From: Dipteris shenzhenensis
Taxonomy: Eukaryota > Polypodiophyta > Polypodiopsida > Gleicheniales
DNA: 64,000 bases
NCBI GenBank assembly: GCA_047967505.1
Contig: CM106540.1
Direction: 5' to 3' (one strand)
The notes beneath the pieces are model-generated. The model had not been told where the DNA came from. It did not search any database and saw nothing but the letters and a program-made list of their open reading frames with translations. Positions 1-12,204 of the stretch are shown here, piece after piece; positions within the stretch are counted from its first letter, which is position 1; each line of letters opens with the position of its first letter. The position numbers and the translations under genes are program-made.

Positions 1-790
1 TTAGCTGGAGAAGATGTTGGTGGATGGGTGTTGTCATTGCTACTTGGACGGTGGCTTTTATACTAGCTTTGGAGCTACCCGAGCCCCCAAAGGATCTAGC
101 TAGGATCCCTCCAGATCTTGGCTCGGATGTAGAATATCCACTGGGACTTCACTTGGGGCATGGTGGCCTGGTTGACAGAGGGGGGTCATGCCTTCCACAT
201 ATATGAGGTCTCCCTAGCTTGTAGGATACATAGATAGAGCATACATAGGACTGAGTTGCATGAGACGATCGCTCCAGCTCAACACCATCCTCTGTGGGCT
301 CCAGAGGATGGTGGGTAGGAGAAAGTGAGCAGCATCATGGCATGGAACATGTCGGTTGCACGATGTAGCCTAGTGATGGGAGGACATCATGTTCCACCAA
401 TTGCCACTCTGGTTTCTATTTGGCGAGATGTCATCTATACTTTGTGTGCCACCTAGGGGCCTGGGCATCGGACTCTAGAGAAATCGCCAAAAGGCAGGAG
501 CGTTTATGTTAGGCATGGCCTATAGGAGTTTTAAATATTCTCCCGCCGAGAGGGATTCGCTAATTGTCTCCCCCCCCCCCAACCCAAATGGTTGTTAGAC
601 TTGTCCTTGAGATACCCTGGGCAATGAGCTAGGTTCTCAGGATGCAAGCTGGCCTTTGCCAAGATTGAGGGTTTTTACTTCTGATCGGCGCCTTCAGGGC
701 GGCCAACTTGTATGGTTTTGTTTTTTCCAAGTAGTAATAGAAAGTTTCTTTTTTTATTTTAAAAAAAAAATAAAGTCTAATGAACCACAA
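1..790. other. degenerate repeat DNA, no gene recognised
   Basis: Short open stretches are broken by stops in every frame and I recognise no domain. There is a run of 11 C at 570-580 and a T-rich then A-rich tract at 748-775. The tract could be the tail of an old non-LTR element, but no LINE protein motif precedes it, so this is only a suggestion. Confidence 0.3.
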
Positions 791-1375
791 CTTTAACGTA
801 CGTATACTTTATCCCTCTCAAATACGTGTGTTTTAATTTAACATGTATCTCCATTAATGAGATAAAACAAGAATTAATGTTTGAAAGGTTGGATCTAATT
901 TAGAGGGATGGGCCACAGGAGCAAAATCAAATGGAACTCCATGAGACTTTAGAGGGAATTCAATGGGCAAACATTGGATGAAATACTAGAAATCAAGGAA
1001 ATAGAAACCCAAATTGTGGAGTGCTAAGAATTGGAATGCTAAAGGACTCTACATAGGGTCTACGAAAATAGGAGCGTCTTAGATAACTTCACGACTAAGC
1101 TCACAAAACAGCAATACAACATGGACCATCTACTATGAAAGAAAGAAACGTGTTGGTGTTCACAAGCACTTGGCTTGCTCATAAACTTAATGACTTAGGT
1201 ATGTTATTGTTGGATTGAGTACTTTTCTAATCACACTTAGAGAGTTGTGTCTTGTAATTTGACTTAGTACTGAGTACTTTTCTAATCACACTACTAAGTG
1301 TTGTGTCTCATCATTTAACCTAGTGCCTTTAGGCATGAATTTAGCTTTGATTGATTTAATTTTAATTACTTCTTA

Positions 1376-2062
1376 TTGAATAAGGCAACTAATATCGATA
1401 ATAATATATGTATGTGGATCAAGGCCTTCAAATACAACATGACAACGTTCAAGACCATGGCTAGTGCAAGTTTCAGTTCATCCATCAGAGTCTGTGATAG
1501 TCGCAAAGTCCCAACCAAGGGTATTGGTAGCATACCATCACAACCATTGTGGGTTTTGGCTTGTTACATGTACTTAATTTATGTGAAACTTTTATTTTTG
1601 TTAGCCAATTGCCTCAAAGAAATATGAGAGTTATCTTTGGTGATCATGAAGTCTAAAGTACAACCCCAAGGTATCAAAGAAAGAGATTCTACGAGATCAG
1701 TGCAATGCTGTGTAAGGGAATATTGGAATTTGAAGACTAGGGCTTGAAAGGTTCATGCACATCAACTACTCTACTCCTAATGAGACTAGGAAGATAGGAA
1801 TGATGAATGGACTTTATCATCTATCTAATAGTCAAGAAGACTATAGAGCTTGCATGTAGTGCAAGTAACATGGGCACGTTCCCAACAGAGGGGACAAATT
1901 AGACCACAAAACTAGTGGAGCTAGTTCACTTAGACATGTGGGGGCCCATGCTTACAAGGTCATTATAGGGTTAGAATTATTTCCTACCTTCATCAATGAC
2001 TTTAATAGAATGACTTAGGTTTATTCTTTGGCAAAGAATGATCTTGATACAATCCAAGTTTG
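1376..2062 (+). pseudogene. decayed Ty1/Copia protease-integrase remnant
   Basis: Reading across frames gives Copia landmarks in order. A protease-side segment (IRVCDSRKVPTKGIGSI, about 1480-1535) resembles the post-active-site strand. A shifted-frame stretch resembles the NLLSVSQL region (about 1570-1640). LYHL and a degraded Cys/His region (1810-1890) resemble GAG-pre-integrase. LVELVHLDMWGPM (about 1917-1955) matches the start of the Copia integrase core, where a TDVWGPM-like motif is usual. Stops and frameshifts are frequent, so it cannot make a protein. No LTRs were matched to it. The family call rests on the integrase motif and the order of the pieces. Confidence 0.6.
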
Positions 2063-2140
2063 AGTATTGTTTTTTGTTCTACTAAGGAGTGATCTTTGTT
2101 GTAGTCGGAGTGATATTTGTTCTAGTTAAAAGTGATCTTA
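2063..2140. repeat. short degenerate tandem repeat, unit about 21 bp
   Basis: Three to four adjacent units begin with AGTGATCTTTGTT or AGTGATATTTGTT, spaced about 21 bp. They lie just after the Copia integrase remnant. Confidence 0.6.
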
Positions 2141-2699
2141 TGGCTCAGAAAGAGGCAACCAAAGGTCACTCTCTCGTAGCATCCAAAGGTTGCAAACTGC
2201 AATAGATTACTAGCCTAGTAGGATCATGCCTATTCATAGGATAAAGGAGGGCATACATTAGAAGGCAAATCTAATCGGCAATGGGTCATCTAGATCTTTC
2301 CTACAGTCGTCTCACATGCTATTGTTCAATCCAATTTTGAGTCTCGTTTGGCCTATAAAAGGAGGTCCATAGCCTTCTTTTAGTCCCATCGACATGTGGA
2401 GAGGAATAGAGAGATGTAGCACATTGCTTTCTCTATGGTTCTCAATTTTAATAGGTCTTTGTGCCTATAATGATTCTACTCATGGTTGCAGCTCAGCTGA
2501 GCTCTTGTTCCCACATCCATTGTTGAGTTTATACTGAGCTCTTTTTCTCTTCTACTCCTACTATAATTTCCAATTCATGGGCTCATCTATCTAGTACTTG
2601 CATTGAGAGAGATAAAAAAGACCATGTGATTCTAGCTATGTGGATCTACTCCTTTTTTAAAAAGTCCTCTTTTTCCCTCTTAGTACAATGCAATCCCTA
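2141..2699 (+). other. AT-rich repeat remnant with a TATA-like box, possible old LTR
   Basis: No coding is visible. GCCTATAAAAGGAGG near 2351 has the form seen in the LTR promoters elsewhere in this window (for example at 15,955). LTR ends could not be defined. Confidence 0.3.
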
Positions 2700-2850
2700 A
2701 GCAATTCGCAACAATAGCTCTAAACAACCTTAAACAATCCCACACAACTGATTGCTCTTAGCAATAGCTTTAAACAATCCCTCACAACTAGCAGCATTAG
2801 CTCTAAACAACCCTAAACAATCCCACACAACTAAGTACTCATCCCTTAAA
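2700..2850. repeat. degenerate tandem repeat, AGCTCTAAACAA family
   Basis: Three imperfect copies of a unit containing TAGCTCTAAACAACC, then AAACAATCCCACACAACT, lie side by side. The middle copy is shortened. Confidence 0.7.
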
Positions 2851-5800
2851 TATATTCTCTTTTAATGCTTGGCGTGTACTCTACACCAAGTATTTTGCCT
2901 TTGATAGAGCCCAACCATTGCCAAATGTTCCTTGAGACTTCAATGAGAATTTCTCATCTAAACTGTTGATGGAATTTCTCTCGGACTTTCGGTTGTCCTC
3001 TTGCTTAGTGCATCAACTTCGTTGCTCTCGGGGCTCTATTGTGGCTCAGTCCAAACAATTCACATTTCGGGTCGCAACTCGCTTTGCCCTTCATTCACTT
3101 TGTTGCTAGTTTCCTTGGGGATCAACAAGCAAAACCGTGGCAAGAAACACCTTAACACAAAGAATCGATCTGACCCAACCAACCTCCAGCAACACCTAAA
3201 AGATACAATGAGGAGCCCAACATCTTTCTCTCAATGGAGTAAGCCGACAAATCCCTGGTGGAGCAAAGACATGTTGCAAAGCAACAAGCACAAGAGGTGA
3301 CCTAGGTACTCGACCTTATAGAAAATGAGCCCAAAACTGAGGCCAAGCTAATTGTCCAACATGTTTTGCCTTGCATAAGGCAACATACCTATTGGATGCC
3401 CATCAGTCAAGGCAATCAGAGATACAATAGAGGGAGCTTGTGTCCCCCGATCGCCTTGAAGGTATCGATGAACACAAAGCAATCGTGGCATAGAGCCATC
3501 ACACTCCAAACAACCAAGGCAAACAAATATGAACGATCGCACTGTAGCATCGAACAATGCTACTCAACACTATTGCAAACACCACAATGCCACAAACTGA
3601 AAGAGAGTGGACCACCTACTACAAACTTGCAAAGTGACAACCACTGCAATATGTATTGGGTCATGGAGGTGGAATCCACACAGATCATGGATCTGTTCCA
3701 TGGCTATAAGAACCCGCCAATCCCAAGGTGGAATGAATACATCAAGTGACAGATCATGAGCCAACAAATAGAGAGAAATTGTGAGTAGGTGACCTCACCA
3801 CCAACTGGAGGCCATATTGAACTCCCACATTGAAGGGGCCTAATGATGAAGGAAAGCAAAGCAAGCAAAGGTAAAGCAAGCCATGGCTTTAAGTCCGAAT
3901 TGTAAGAGAGTCCCAGGAGCAATGGAATCGACGCACTAAGAAGAGAGCAAATGAGAACCATGACACCTAGATATTTGCCCCATTTGTGCCTACATGGACA
4001 AATCCATCGTCCACTCTAGAATTTGAGAGATTCCAACTTAGCTTTTATTGTGTATGATGAGCAAAGGCCCTTATCAACAATAGCAAGCTATTTCTCCATT
4101 AATGTGCTTAGGTTGGCCCACATGATCAAAAGAGAGAACCTTGCATGGGGCTATTGCCCAATTAAACCAAGACTTTCTGCTCATACCGGTTGATATGATC
4201 CGCATGAGGTCTACAGAGAAGGGGGTTTCATTTACAAAATCACTCCAATTAGTATGCATCACAAAAAAAGGTTTTCAACGCTTGGGCATACACAATATAT
4301 TGAAATGAAAAGGAGCATTTAAGGGTATCAAGAGGTTAGCATACAGATATTCAAGGTGTCTTTTTTTTTTTTGCAAAGAAGGTTGAAGTATGTTAAGGGG
4401 ACTACAATGTGCATGTAAAGGGCTTTTCAAGGGAATTAGTTACCATGCAAATGCAAACGCTTTTTTTGTGGTAATGCACACACGGGGCGATATATATATA
4501 CAATAAGTGCACAACCCTTGTTTGTGATGATATACCTAGACGAATCCAAGAACATTCCCAAACTCATCCTCTAAAAACACACGTCACTCATAAAATTGAA
4601 TACCATAAACTCCATCACACATAGCAAGGACTAGCTACTATGACATCCCCACGACCCTTGTTTGTGATGAATTGAAGTGCTTAAAATAGAGACATGGCAA
4701 TATGCAACATGACACTTACTTGCAAGAAGTAGGTAGTTTGCTCCAACTGCCAAAGTAATCAACGCACCATCCATCACAAGTTGTAGCTTGGTGCATGCCT
4801 TACAAATATAGGGTCATTGGATTGTTGCTCGTTATTGTGCAATTCAAGTATTGAATATTTTGCGTGTAAGGGGCCTACCCTCATGACTCTCAATGATATA
4901 GGATCTTGTTACAAGGAGAGCATGAGAACAATGATTGATGAATGACATGGTAGAGCCCAAGGCTTTTGATGATATTTTCTCTCTAATAGAGAAGGCCTCC
5001 CATCAGATTGCAAAAACAAGAGAAAGGCATTAAAATTGGACTCCTGCAATTTTTAAACACACTAACAAGCCACTATTATCATAGTGGTAGCAAGTGAGGA
5101 AATGCAAAACATGTCTATGTACAAGTCCTCTAGAATCACTCCTAGAAACAAAAGTATTAACACCCACCGTTTTTGAGGTTTAAAAAAGAAATTGTACTAA
5201 TATTTGTCAAGAGTTGCCATAAAATTATTAATATAAAAATCAAATGTTGTTCAAGAGGTGCTATATACTCTTTGGAACGAGCTAGGATGGCTTCTGTTCA
5301 CCTATGGGCATATGTGGAGAATGAAAAATCAAGCCTCCTTAATAAAACACATGTCAATCATTTTCAACCTCACCGTTGAGCAAAAATTGGTAAGCACGGG
5401 TAGATGCTATGGCAAATCCACCTATAAGACAGAAGGAATCGTTTCAAATAATGTAATCAACATCGCCTCATGCTTCAGACAAAGAAATATAGCAGTACAA
5501 AACTAGCATTTTTCCAGAAACTTGTAGTCCACTAAGCTGAACAAATGGTGTCAACTTTCAAGTCGTGACATTTAAGATTTCATTCATAAAGCTTGGGCAT
5601 ACAAAGTTACAACTTCAGAAGAATCTGCTTTACCACCTCCAAACCACAAATTGATCCGTGCACAACAAGAAGAAAAAAGTATTTTGGCATCCCTGAACAT
5701 AGTGTTGTGATTTATTAGTTCATCAGGCTAAGGGGCAAACTCAAAACCATGTCAATGGTGAGTTTAAAGAGAGAAACTGGTCAGACTCAGCCTTCAAATT

Positions 5801-5999
5801 CGACCACAAACATGATACAGGCATGCCTGTAGTTCACTCCAAACTGCCCATCTTTAAAAAATCCTAAAAACTAGCAATTAGAGAACACAGCTGGGCTGAT
5901 CAAACCAACTGGCTGGGAAGGGAAATTCTGAGTGACGAGAGATTGCTTCACAAAATATAACACAGGATAAGGGAGATGTTATTCAACTCTCTGTCTTCC
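2851..5999. other. no recognised gene
   Basis: About 3.1 kb of AT-rich sequence. Scattered ORFs of 60-127 codons show no domain I recognise and overlap each other on opposite strands. Visible landmarks are a short TA repeat near 4490-4500 and a 20-bp direct repeat (ACCCTTGTTTGTGATGA) near 4513 and 4655. It is probably old transposon DNA. Confidence 0.5.
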
Positions 6000-6425
6000 T
6001 CATGACGTCAGCTTTGTAACCTTTTGGCAACTTTCAATAACAACCTCAACTTTGGAATCTGAAAAAGTTGGAAGGCAGCTCCATAAATGCATCATTTGCA
6101 TCTACAGTCATCAACTCCCACAGAATCTCTGTTGGAGGCTTCTGTTTGTATGTTTCCACAGTACTATACTGGGTATCAAAGTAAACTGTCTTATGCTGCA
6201 AAGTGCTCTCCGGTGAAGTCTAACTACTGAAACTCATTGATGTATATGCAGCCATTCGCAACCTGACCGATGTCGAGAGTAATGATAGATGATAAAAGCT
6301 TCCATACATAAAGAAAATAACTTGTTTGTAGACTAACCAGTTGGAGTCTGCATCCAATTTACACGAATTTGTTCACCAGCCTCCATTGCTGAATACTTGA
6401 GCAGAAGTGTTATAGAAATTACTCC
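6000..6425 (-). pseudogene. two exon-like blocks of an unrecognised host-type gene
   Basis: On the minus strand, a pyrimidine-rich acceptor (TTTTGTCTTTCAG) precedes an 88-bp open block (6425-6338). The block reads GVISITLLLKYSAMEAGEQ and onward, and ends at CTG followed by GTTAGT, a usable donor. After about 110 bp, TTTCAG precedes a second block (6226-6000). It contains the coding-like strings KTVYFDTQYSTVETYKQKPP and ILWELMTVDANDAFMELP, then, in a frame shifted by one base, VEVVIESCQKVTKLTS and a stop. The amino-acid texture and splice signals look like a real gene. However, the join between the blocks does not keep frame and there is a second shift near a T run at about 6063, so this is probably a decayed or misassembled copy. 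I do not recognise the family and found no upstream exons up to 7.3 kb. Confidence 0.4.
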
Positions 6426-7547
6426 CTGAAAGACAAAAGGCAGCTGCATTGCTGACAAAGGACGTGTGCAGAGAATTAAATTTCATAATGCTAGAGCAGA
6501 AGGCACCAGGTAGACAGGAGCTGAAATTTTTTACTTCAAAACTTTGAATGCACTATCGTCGCATCTAAGAAGCCAGTATAGATACAGTTCTACAAATACT
6601 TCTATAGATACTTATAGAAGCTGTGATTGCAAAATATCAATGCCTCGGTAAAGCGACAAGCATACATGGGATACACATTCACGGGAGAGCCTCCTAAAAA
6701 CTTGGTCGAACACTCAAGCCACACAAGACACAGACTGCAGGAGAGAGCTCAAATTCCTTGATGTAAGCATTGTTCTATGTTAGCCACCTTAGAAAGCTCT
6801 AAAAGCGTATACTGCATGAGCCCGTACTCCATTTAGTAACAAAAAAACAGGATGAGGGCAAAATACATCAATAGTATTGAGCCAACAATACAAGCAGAGC
6901 TATTATGTTGCTTTGCATGAACTGACACTATATAGACTGTTTGGATTTGCAATAGGGAATTTCTACGTCCAATACCATTGATGCTTTGCATGAACTGACA
7001 CTATATCGACTGTGTGGATTTGAGCTTGGAAATTTCTCCATCCAAAAAGATTGCCAGACACAGAATAAAGCTTCACACATAGCAAGGGCAGAGATTTCTG
7101 CCACCACCATAAGAGATGTTCACTATCTGCATAAGTGCCACATACATTGACTTCTGATAATGCGGCATGGCTCCAGTGGAATCTCATAGTTACCAGGGAG
7201 CGCTGTTCCCCTTCTAGAATGGGGAGAAAGGCTTTCCCTAATGGTAGGGAAACCTGGAATGTGTTCCACATTCCCGGAACATAGAGCCGTACAGGCTAGC
7301 CTTGTGGCCTCATGGCATCCTGGGAGGAGGGGGGCGCATGTAGATGCAACAGTGGGCCATTTCTTTTATGGAGCAGATGTACCCATGATAAAAGCCCCTA
7401 ATCCTTACTTCATTGTAATGGTGAAGGGGATTTCAGCCCTAGTGACAATAACGGGAGATGGATGGAGTGACACTAGGAGCCACTCTATTCAGAGCATCAT
7501 CACATACTCTAATTTTTCATTAAAGCTATTGACATACTAATGGCCTA
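6426..7547. other. no recognised gene
   Basis: Non-coding in appearance. It includes a two-copy tandem repeat (6909-7043, listed separately). ORFs on both strands (about 60-100 codons) overlap and show no domain. Confidence 0.45.
6909..7043. repeat. two-copy tandem repeat, spacing about 73 bp
   Basis: TGCTTTGCATGAACTGACAC begins at about 6909 and again at about 6982. Similarity continues for about 60 bp through the GGATTTG and AATTTCT segments. Confidence 0.75.
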
Positions 7548-7559
7548 ATGGCTCCTAAA

Positions 7560-7850
7560 AATAAAATCCTATTAATTAATCTACACTCCCCCTCCCATTC
7601 GCCAATTAACCTATCGACACTCCCGCCAATTAACATATTCTATTGCCTATTCTATTGCTTAATTAATCTACGTTCTCCTCCTGCTCCCGCTTTCTCCTTC
7701 CCGTCACGACCTGCTCGCTCCTTCCGCAGCTCCCCACTCCTCCTTCGCTCCCTCCTCCTCCTCCTTCGCTCCCTCCTCCTCCCTGCTCCTCATTCCCCTT
7801 CACTTGTTCTCTACGCCCCCCCCCGCCCCCCCCCCTCCCTCTTATAAGAC
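7560..7850. repeat. low-complexity C/T-rich tract
   Basis: CTCCTCC-type repeats end in two long C runs (about 7815-7836). The open frame through it is only a consequence of composition. Confidence 0.8.
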
Positions 7851-8089
7851 CAGGCGCAGAAGTTTCTCGAACTCTGTGGCTTCTTCAAGAAGCCACCAAC
7901 ACTACACTTAATTCAACGCGCCCCCTACCTTACCTTAATCAATTTGACCTTCAATCGCAACAATAAGACCTTGCATTAATCAACATCTGCGCCCCACTCC
8001 TGTCCAAAGAAATTAATTAATACCCCATTTTTTCTCGCTGGGGGGCCCTATTGACAGTTTTGGGCAGAAAAGTCAGCCGAAAGGTTTGA

Positions 8090-8250
8090 GGTATATGTGG
8101 GGGCAAACAGTGTTATTCAGTTTGTTTCCAATGGTGAGAAATCCAACAGGGCATTAAGGAAGATTCTTCAAGAGAAATACTCTCACGTTACTTCCACTTC
8201 TTGCATGGCACATGGGCTCAATAATCTGTTGAAAGACATGTCGTTGACAT
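8090..8250 (+). pseudogene. hAT-type transposase fragment (DUF659-like)
   Basis: The translation contains GANSVIQFVSNGEKSNRALR, then LQEKYSHVT and SCMAHGLNNLLKDM. This follows the plant hAT/DUF659 pattern of a V-x-V-x-D-N-A segment, a K-x-L-x-E-K-Y segment, and C-x-A-H-x-L-N-L-x-L-x-D. In the usual family the first segment carries an Asp that is replaced here (FVSNGE). Only about 50 codons are recognisable. No terminal inverted repeats were found nearby. Confidence 0.55.
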
Positions 8251-8459
8251 CTTTCCGCATATGTCGGAATGAACCAACTCCAACAGAACCTTGGCTTTAT
8301 TTGTGGCCTCCTTAGAATGCCTCCCGGTGTTAATTGCCTCAATGCAAGACTAGCAAACCTCTACACTGTTTGCAATGTGTGGAACTCCATCCACGAATCC
8401 AGCTCTTTCCATCTCTAAGAGAATACCGTAGCTGACGTAATCTCTCTCATACTCTCTTT

Positions 8460-8700
8460 TGTAACATTTGCTGAATCTGATTTCTACTCTTCAATGGATT
8501 TGTCACCTTCCTTCATCTTTTTCCCCACAACAACAGAAAACTTCGAACATCCTGTGTATAATAAGCTCAGCTCCTTGTCTTTTGACTTGTTGCCTTTAGA
8601 GTAGTTGTCATCCTTGGGCTTGCCTTTTCCACGCTTTGCTCCTACTATCTTTTCCTTTTGCAAGGGAGCCTTGTCATCATCCTCTCTGTCATACTGCTTC
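8460..8700 (-). pseudogene. lysine-rich coding-like fragment, unrecognised
   Basis: One minus-strand frame stays open for about 70 codons and reads KQYDREDDDKAPLQKEK, then GAKRGKGKPKDDNYSKGNK, then GDKSIEE and a stop. It has no start codon in this stretch. The strongly basic, low-hydrophobicity composition would suit a Gag tail or a nuclear protein, but no motif decides this. Confidence 0.25.
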
Positions 8701-8795
8701 TCTAGGGCTTCTTCTCATAGTAGTAAAGACCCAAGGTCAATCAAACATTATCAGAGCAGACCGTGCCTTGCTATCACTATCGTGATGAGTCCCTT

Positions 8796-8990
8796 TGTTA
8801 CGTCGACCATAATCATGCAGCCTTGTGGTTTGATTATGGTGACGCAGGAAACCAAAGGGCTTGATAGTGCTTGCAGAATCAAAGGCTAAGACCTAGGGGA
8901 TCCCTATGTCTAGGCGTTGATTGAAGGGTGCAATAGTAGGGGCCAAAGGAGTAAAGTCCAATGAAGGACACATGGCACCACCTGTAAGCA
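8796..8990 (+). mobile_element. 5' LTR (start) of the decayed Ty3 element
   Basis: TGTTACGTCGACCATAATCA at 8796 matches TGTTACATCAACCATAATCA at 10,997. Similarity continues for about 150 bp through the GGTTATGGTGA-type segment and GGAAACCAA. The TG start and the polypurine tract before the second copy identify these as LTR starts. The end of the LTR is not clear. Confidence 0.6.
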
Positions 8991-9199
8991 CTCGACTTTG
9001 AAGGCTACACAAAAAAATCTTTGCTTTAAATGTTTACACAAAGCTCATTCTTCTTGGAGCTGTCCTAGAATTAAGCAGGTGTGAGATAAAGCCCCAAAAA
9101 ACGTTCAGAAAAAAAACTACACACAATTCAAGTATTAGCACTGAAAGATACTGAAAAGTACACTGAGGTCACAAAGATAGAAACCATACGTGTTGCTTA

Positions 9200-10930
9200 T
9201 CATTGGCAATGTGACAAACACTTTTGGTGGTCAAGGCATCATTTCATACTAGGTATGGGCATTATCAATTTAGAGTAATGACATTTGGTCAAAGCTCATG
9301 CAGTTTTTATGACACTTATGAACAACATCTTGAGGCCATATTTAGGAGAATTTGCTTTAGAAATTTTCTATAGCATTCTTAGATGATATCCTTATCTATA
9401 GTAAAACGAGGAAAACTCATACATAACATTTGAGAAAAGTGTTCTAGTTGCTTAGACATGACTCCCTTTTTGCTAAAGAATCCAAGTATGGATTCTTTGC
9501 AAAAGAAGTAGAGTACTTGGGACATATCATATCCCAAGAAGGGATTCGTATGGATCCCTCAAAACGTAAGGGCCAGGTTGGAATGGCCACATCCTACAAA
9601 CCTAGAAGAATTAAATATGTTCTTAGGTTTGTCTAGATTTCATAGGACATTCATCCAAGACAATGCTAAGATTGTTATTCGCATTACGGATCAGCTTAAG
9701 GCGAAGGAAAACTTTCATATGGGATAAAACTCAAAAGAAGAGTTTTGAAAAGTTAAAAGTAGCTACAACATCAGCTCCTGTCTTAAAGGTAGTGGATTAA
9801 TCAACCATTCATAACTAAAACAAACGCCAATAATTTTGCTATTGGGATGATACCTTTATAAAAGGGTCCCCAGTGGCTTTTGAAAGCAAAAAGTTAGATT
9901 GTGCTCAATGGAATTACTCAGCATATGAGAAGGAAATGTATGCTACAGTTTATGCTTTAAAGAATGTAGGCACTATTTGTATGGTTCTAAGTTTGATATC
10001 ATTTTTATCAAGAAAGTTTTAAGTGGATTTGCAATCAGACAAAGCTTAAAGGAAGAAAAGCCAGGTGGGCTGAAATAATGCAAGAGTTTGATATCCAATT
10101 GGCATATCGGAAGGAAAAATTTAATGTGGTAGCAAATTCTCACCAGGATAGCAAATCTAACAGCCATTTTGGGAGGGATATGTTTATGAGGTTGGAAACT
10201 ACTTTGAATATGAGCATTGTGGATCATCCATAGAGTGATGGTCAAACCAAAAGGGTCAATCATTAAGGATATGCTTTGAGCATTTGTAAGAAAAAGATAA
10301 ACTAATTGGGAATTATTTGCCCATATTAGAATTTGCATAGAAGAATGCCAAGCATTTAGCTATAAGTTTTAGTCCATCCATGATGATGTATGGATTTCGA
10401 CCTAAAGCCCCAATTGCAATAGGACTAAAAAAAGAGAAGGTTCACGCAGCCAAAGACTTTCTTAAGAATATGAATCAAATGCTTAAATTAGCTAAAGATA
10501 GCATTAGAAAGGCTCAAGAAGTCATGCAAACCAACACCGTAGAAAATGGGAGGTTGAAGAAAATGGGAGAGTCTATCTTAGGGTACCCAAATCTTCAAAA
10601 TCCCTAAAGACAAATAAATGTCCAAAGCTGTCTCCTAGGTATTGTAGACCATTTCTAATACTTAAGAGAATTGGAGAACTTGCTTACAAATTAGCCTTAC
10701 AAGAAAGATGTACAGTACATCTAGTTCTTCATGTAAGTAGGCTAAAAAGGAAGTTAGGAGATGATGATGGAAATGAAGTCCTAGTTGAATTCATTGAACC
10801 AACTACTTTACCACATGAACCAAACAAAATTTTAGATAGCCATAAAAAAGAAAAAGACATACAGTATATTAAAAATGTGTGGTTAAGTAGAAAGATAGAC
10901 CTGAAGAGAGTTCAAAATGGGAAAGTGTAA
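9200..10930 (+). pseudogene. decayed Ty3 pol: RT, RNase H and integrase C-terminus
   Basis: Fragments appear in Ty3 order. These are RT (FRVMTFGQ-like at about 9260; KEVEYLGHIISQEGI at 9508), the RT-RNase H connection (LGLSRFHR-like near 9620), RNase H (VAFESKKLDCAQWNYSAYEK at about 9880 and EMYATVYALKN), then an integrase tail (MMMYGFRPKAPIAIGL at 10,380; LAKDSIRKAQEVM). A final module has VHLVLHVSRLKRKLGDD (about 10,710-10,760), which is the segment before the chromodomain in chromoviruses. The integrase core is mostly missing and stops are common. Confidence 0.75.
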
Positions 10931-10984
10931 GCAATCTCAAGAGGAGGTTTCCAAATTTTGTTTTCGAGCATGTAAACCATGTTT

Positions 10985-10996
10985 AAGGAAAGGGAA
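10985..10996 (+). other. polypurine tract of the decayed Ty3 element
   Basis: AAGGAAAGGGAA sits directly before the second TGTTAC LTR start, as expected for plus-strand DNA priming. Confidence 0.65.
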
Positions 10997-11200
10997 TGTT
11001 ACATCAACCATAATCATGGAGCCTTGCAATTTGGTTATGGTGAGGCGGGAAACCAAGAGGGTTTGACAACACTTGCATTCATAGAGACCGGAGGGCTTGG
11101 GTCTAGGGTCATACCTTGGGCTTAGGTCTGTATGAGGAGGTGCAAGAGAAGCCCATGGGAGGGCTTTACAGCTTTCAACTTTCCATATAAGCTCTACAAT
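10997..11200 (+). mobile_element. 3' LTR (start) of the decayed Ty3 element
   Basis: Matches the sequence starting at 8796 for about 150 bp with many substitutions, so the insertion is old. The downstream end is undefined. Confidence 0.6.
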
Positions 11201-12200
11201 ACCCATTTGAAACTTTCAAAGAGCCAAAAAAAAAAGGGGGGTGACGTTCCGATGCCGTTCCAGTTCCGCCTTGCTTCACAAGGTTCCAGACGTTCCAGAT
11301 GTCGGAACAACATTCCCTGGTAACTATGGTGTGAGGGCATGTAAATAGGCCCAGCCTCTTCCTGGAATGACCTGACTGAACAAGGGCTGAATGGTCCGTA
11401 GGGGGGCCAACTGATGATGTGGCCAGCCTGTGGCTGAGGCCGTCCTGTTCCTGGGGTTAGGACAGCTGAAGTCAGTGATATGGTTGCTGATACAGCCTGT
11501 TGACATGGCATCTGCCAGTAGATCTGCTGGTGTAGAGGTTATGGCTGACTATCCATTGCTAGGACTAGCTCTGGATGAAGGAAGGGAAGAGATCCCACAT
11601 AAGCACTAGATATGGAGGGGGCTGGGGCTGGGGCTGGGGCTGGAAAGGATGCTGAGGGTGCTGCTGAGGCTAACGCTGGAGCTTCTGCTGCTGAGGGCTG
11701 AAGGGGTTAGATTCTGACAATGAGCAAGAGGCTGTAGTTGTCGATGAATATAATTTCAAGGGCCTTTTATAGGTTGACATGTGTGGTCGGTCTACCAGGT
11801 TGGCCAAAAGTCAACTTTGACCAAAAAACTGATGCTGGAAAAAGTCAACACATTGATCTTTTCATTAAAAGGTAAATTCTGTGTACTTTGCCTGTTTTGC
11901 TGTCTTCTGCTTTTGTAAGGTTGATAGATGCTATTACTGTCTACTATTACTGTCTAAACATGCATGTTGTTATATAATCTCGTTTGTGTGATCTAGATCT
12001 ACACGTGGATGAGACTGGTCTGCTTTTGCCCTAACGTCCCTTGACTAAAGTACAGGCTAGTGGAGAAATATTATCATCCTGTCCCATCTGTTATTATCTG
12101 CAAAATGTATAGCCACCTTCAGGAATCAATTCATGTAGTGGTTGACAGATCTCCATGGCCCCCTGTGTCAGCTCGAAGAATGGGGCATGAAGATGGTCCA
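11201..12200. other. no recognised gene; short GGGGCT repeat
   Basis: Includes an A-then-G run (11,226-11,241) and four tandem GGGGCT units near 11,618-11,642. One plus frame around 11,610-11,700 is rich in Ala, Gly and Glu but is repeat-derived. Confidence 0.4.
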
Positions 12201-12204
12201 TATA

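Noticed and set aside
2700-2850. CRISPR-like repeat pattern
   Set aside because: Degenerate tandem repeats without unique spacers, in a plant genome.
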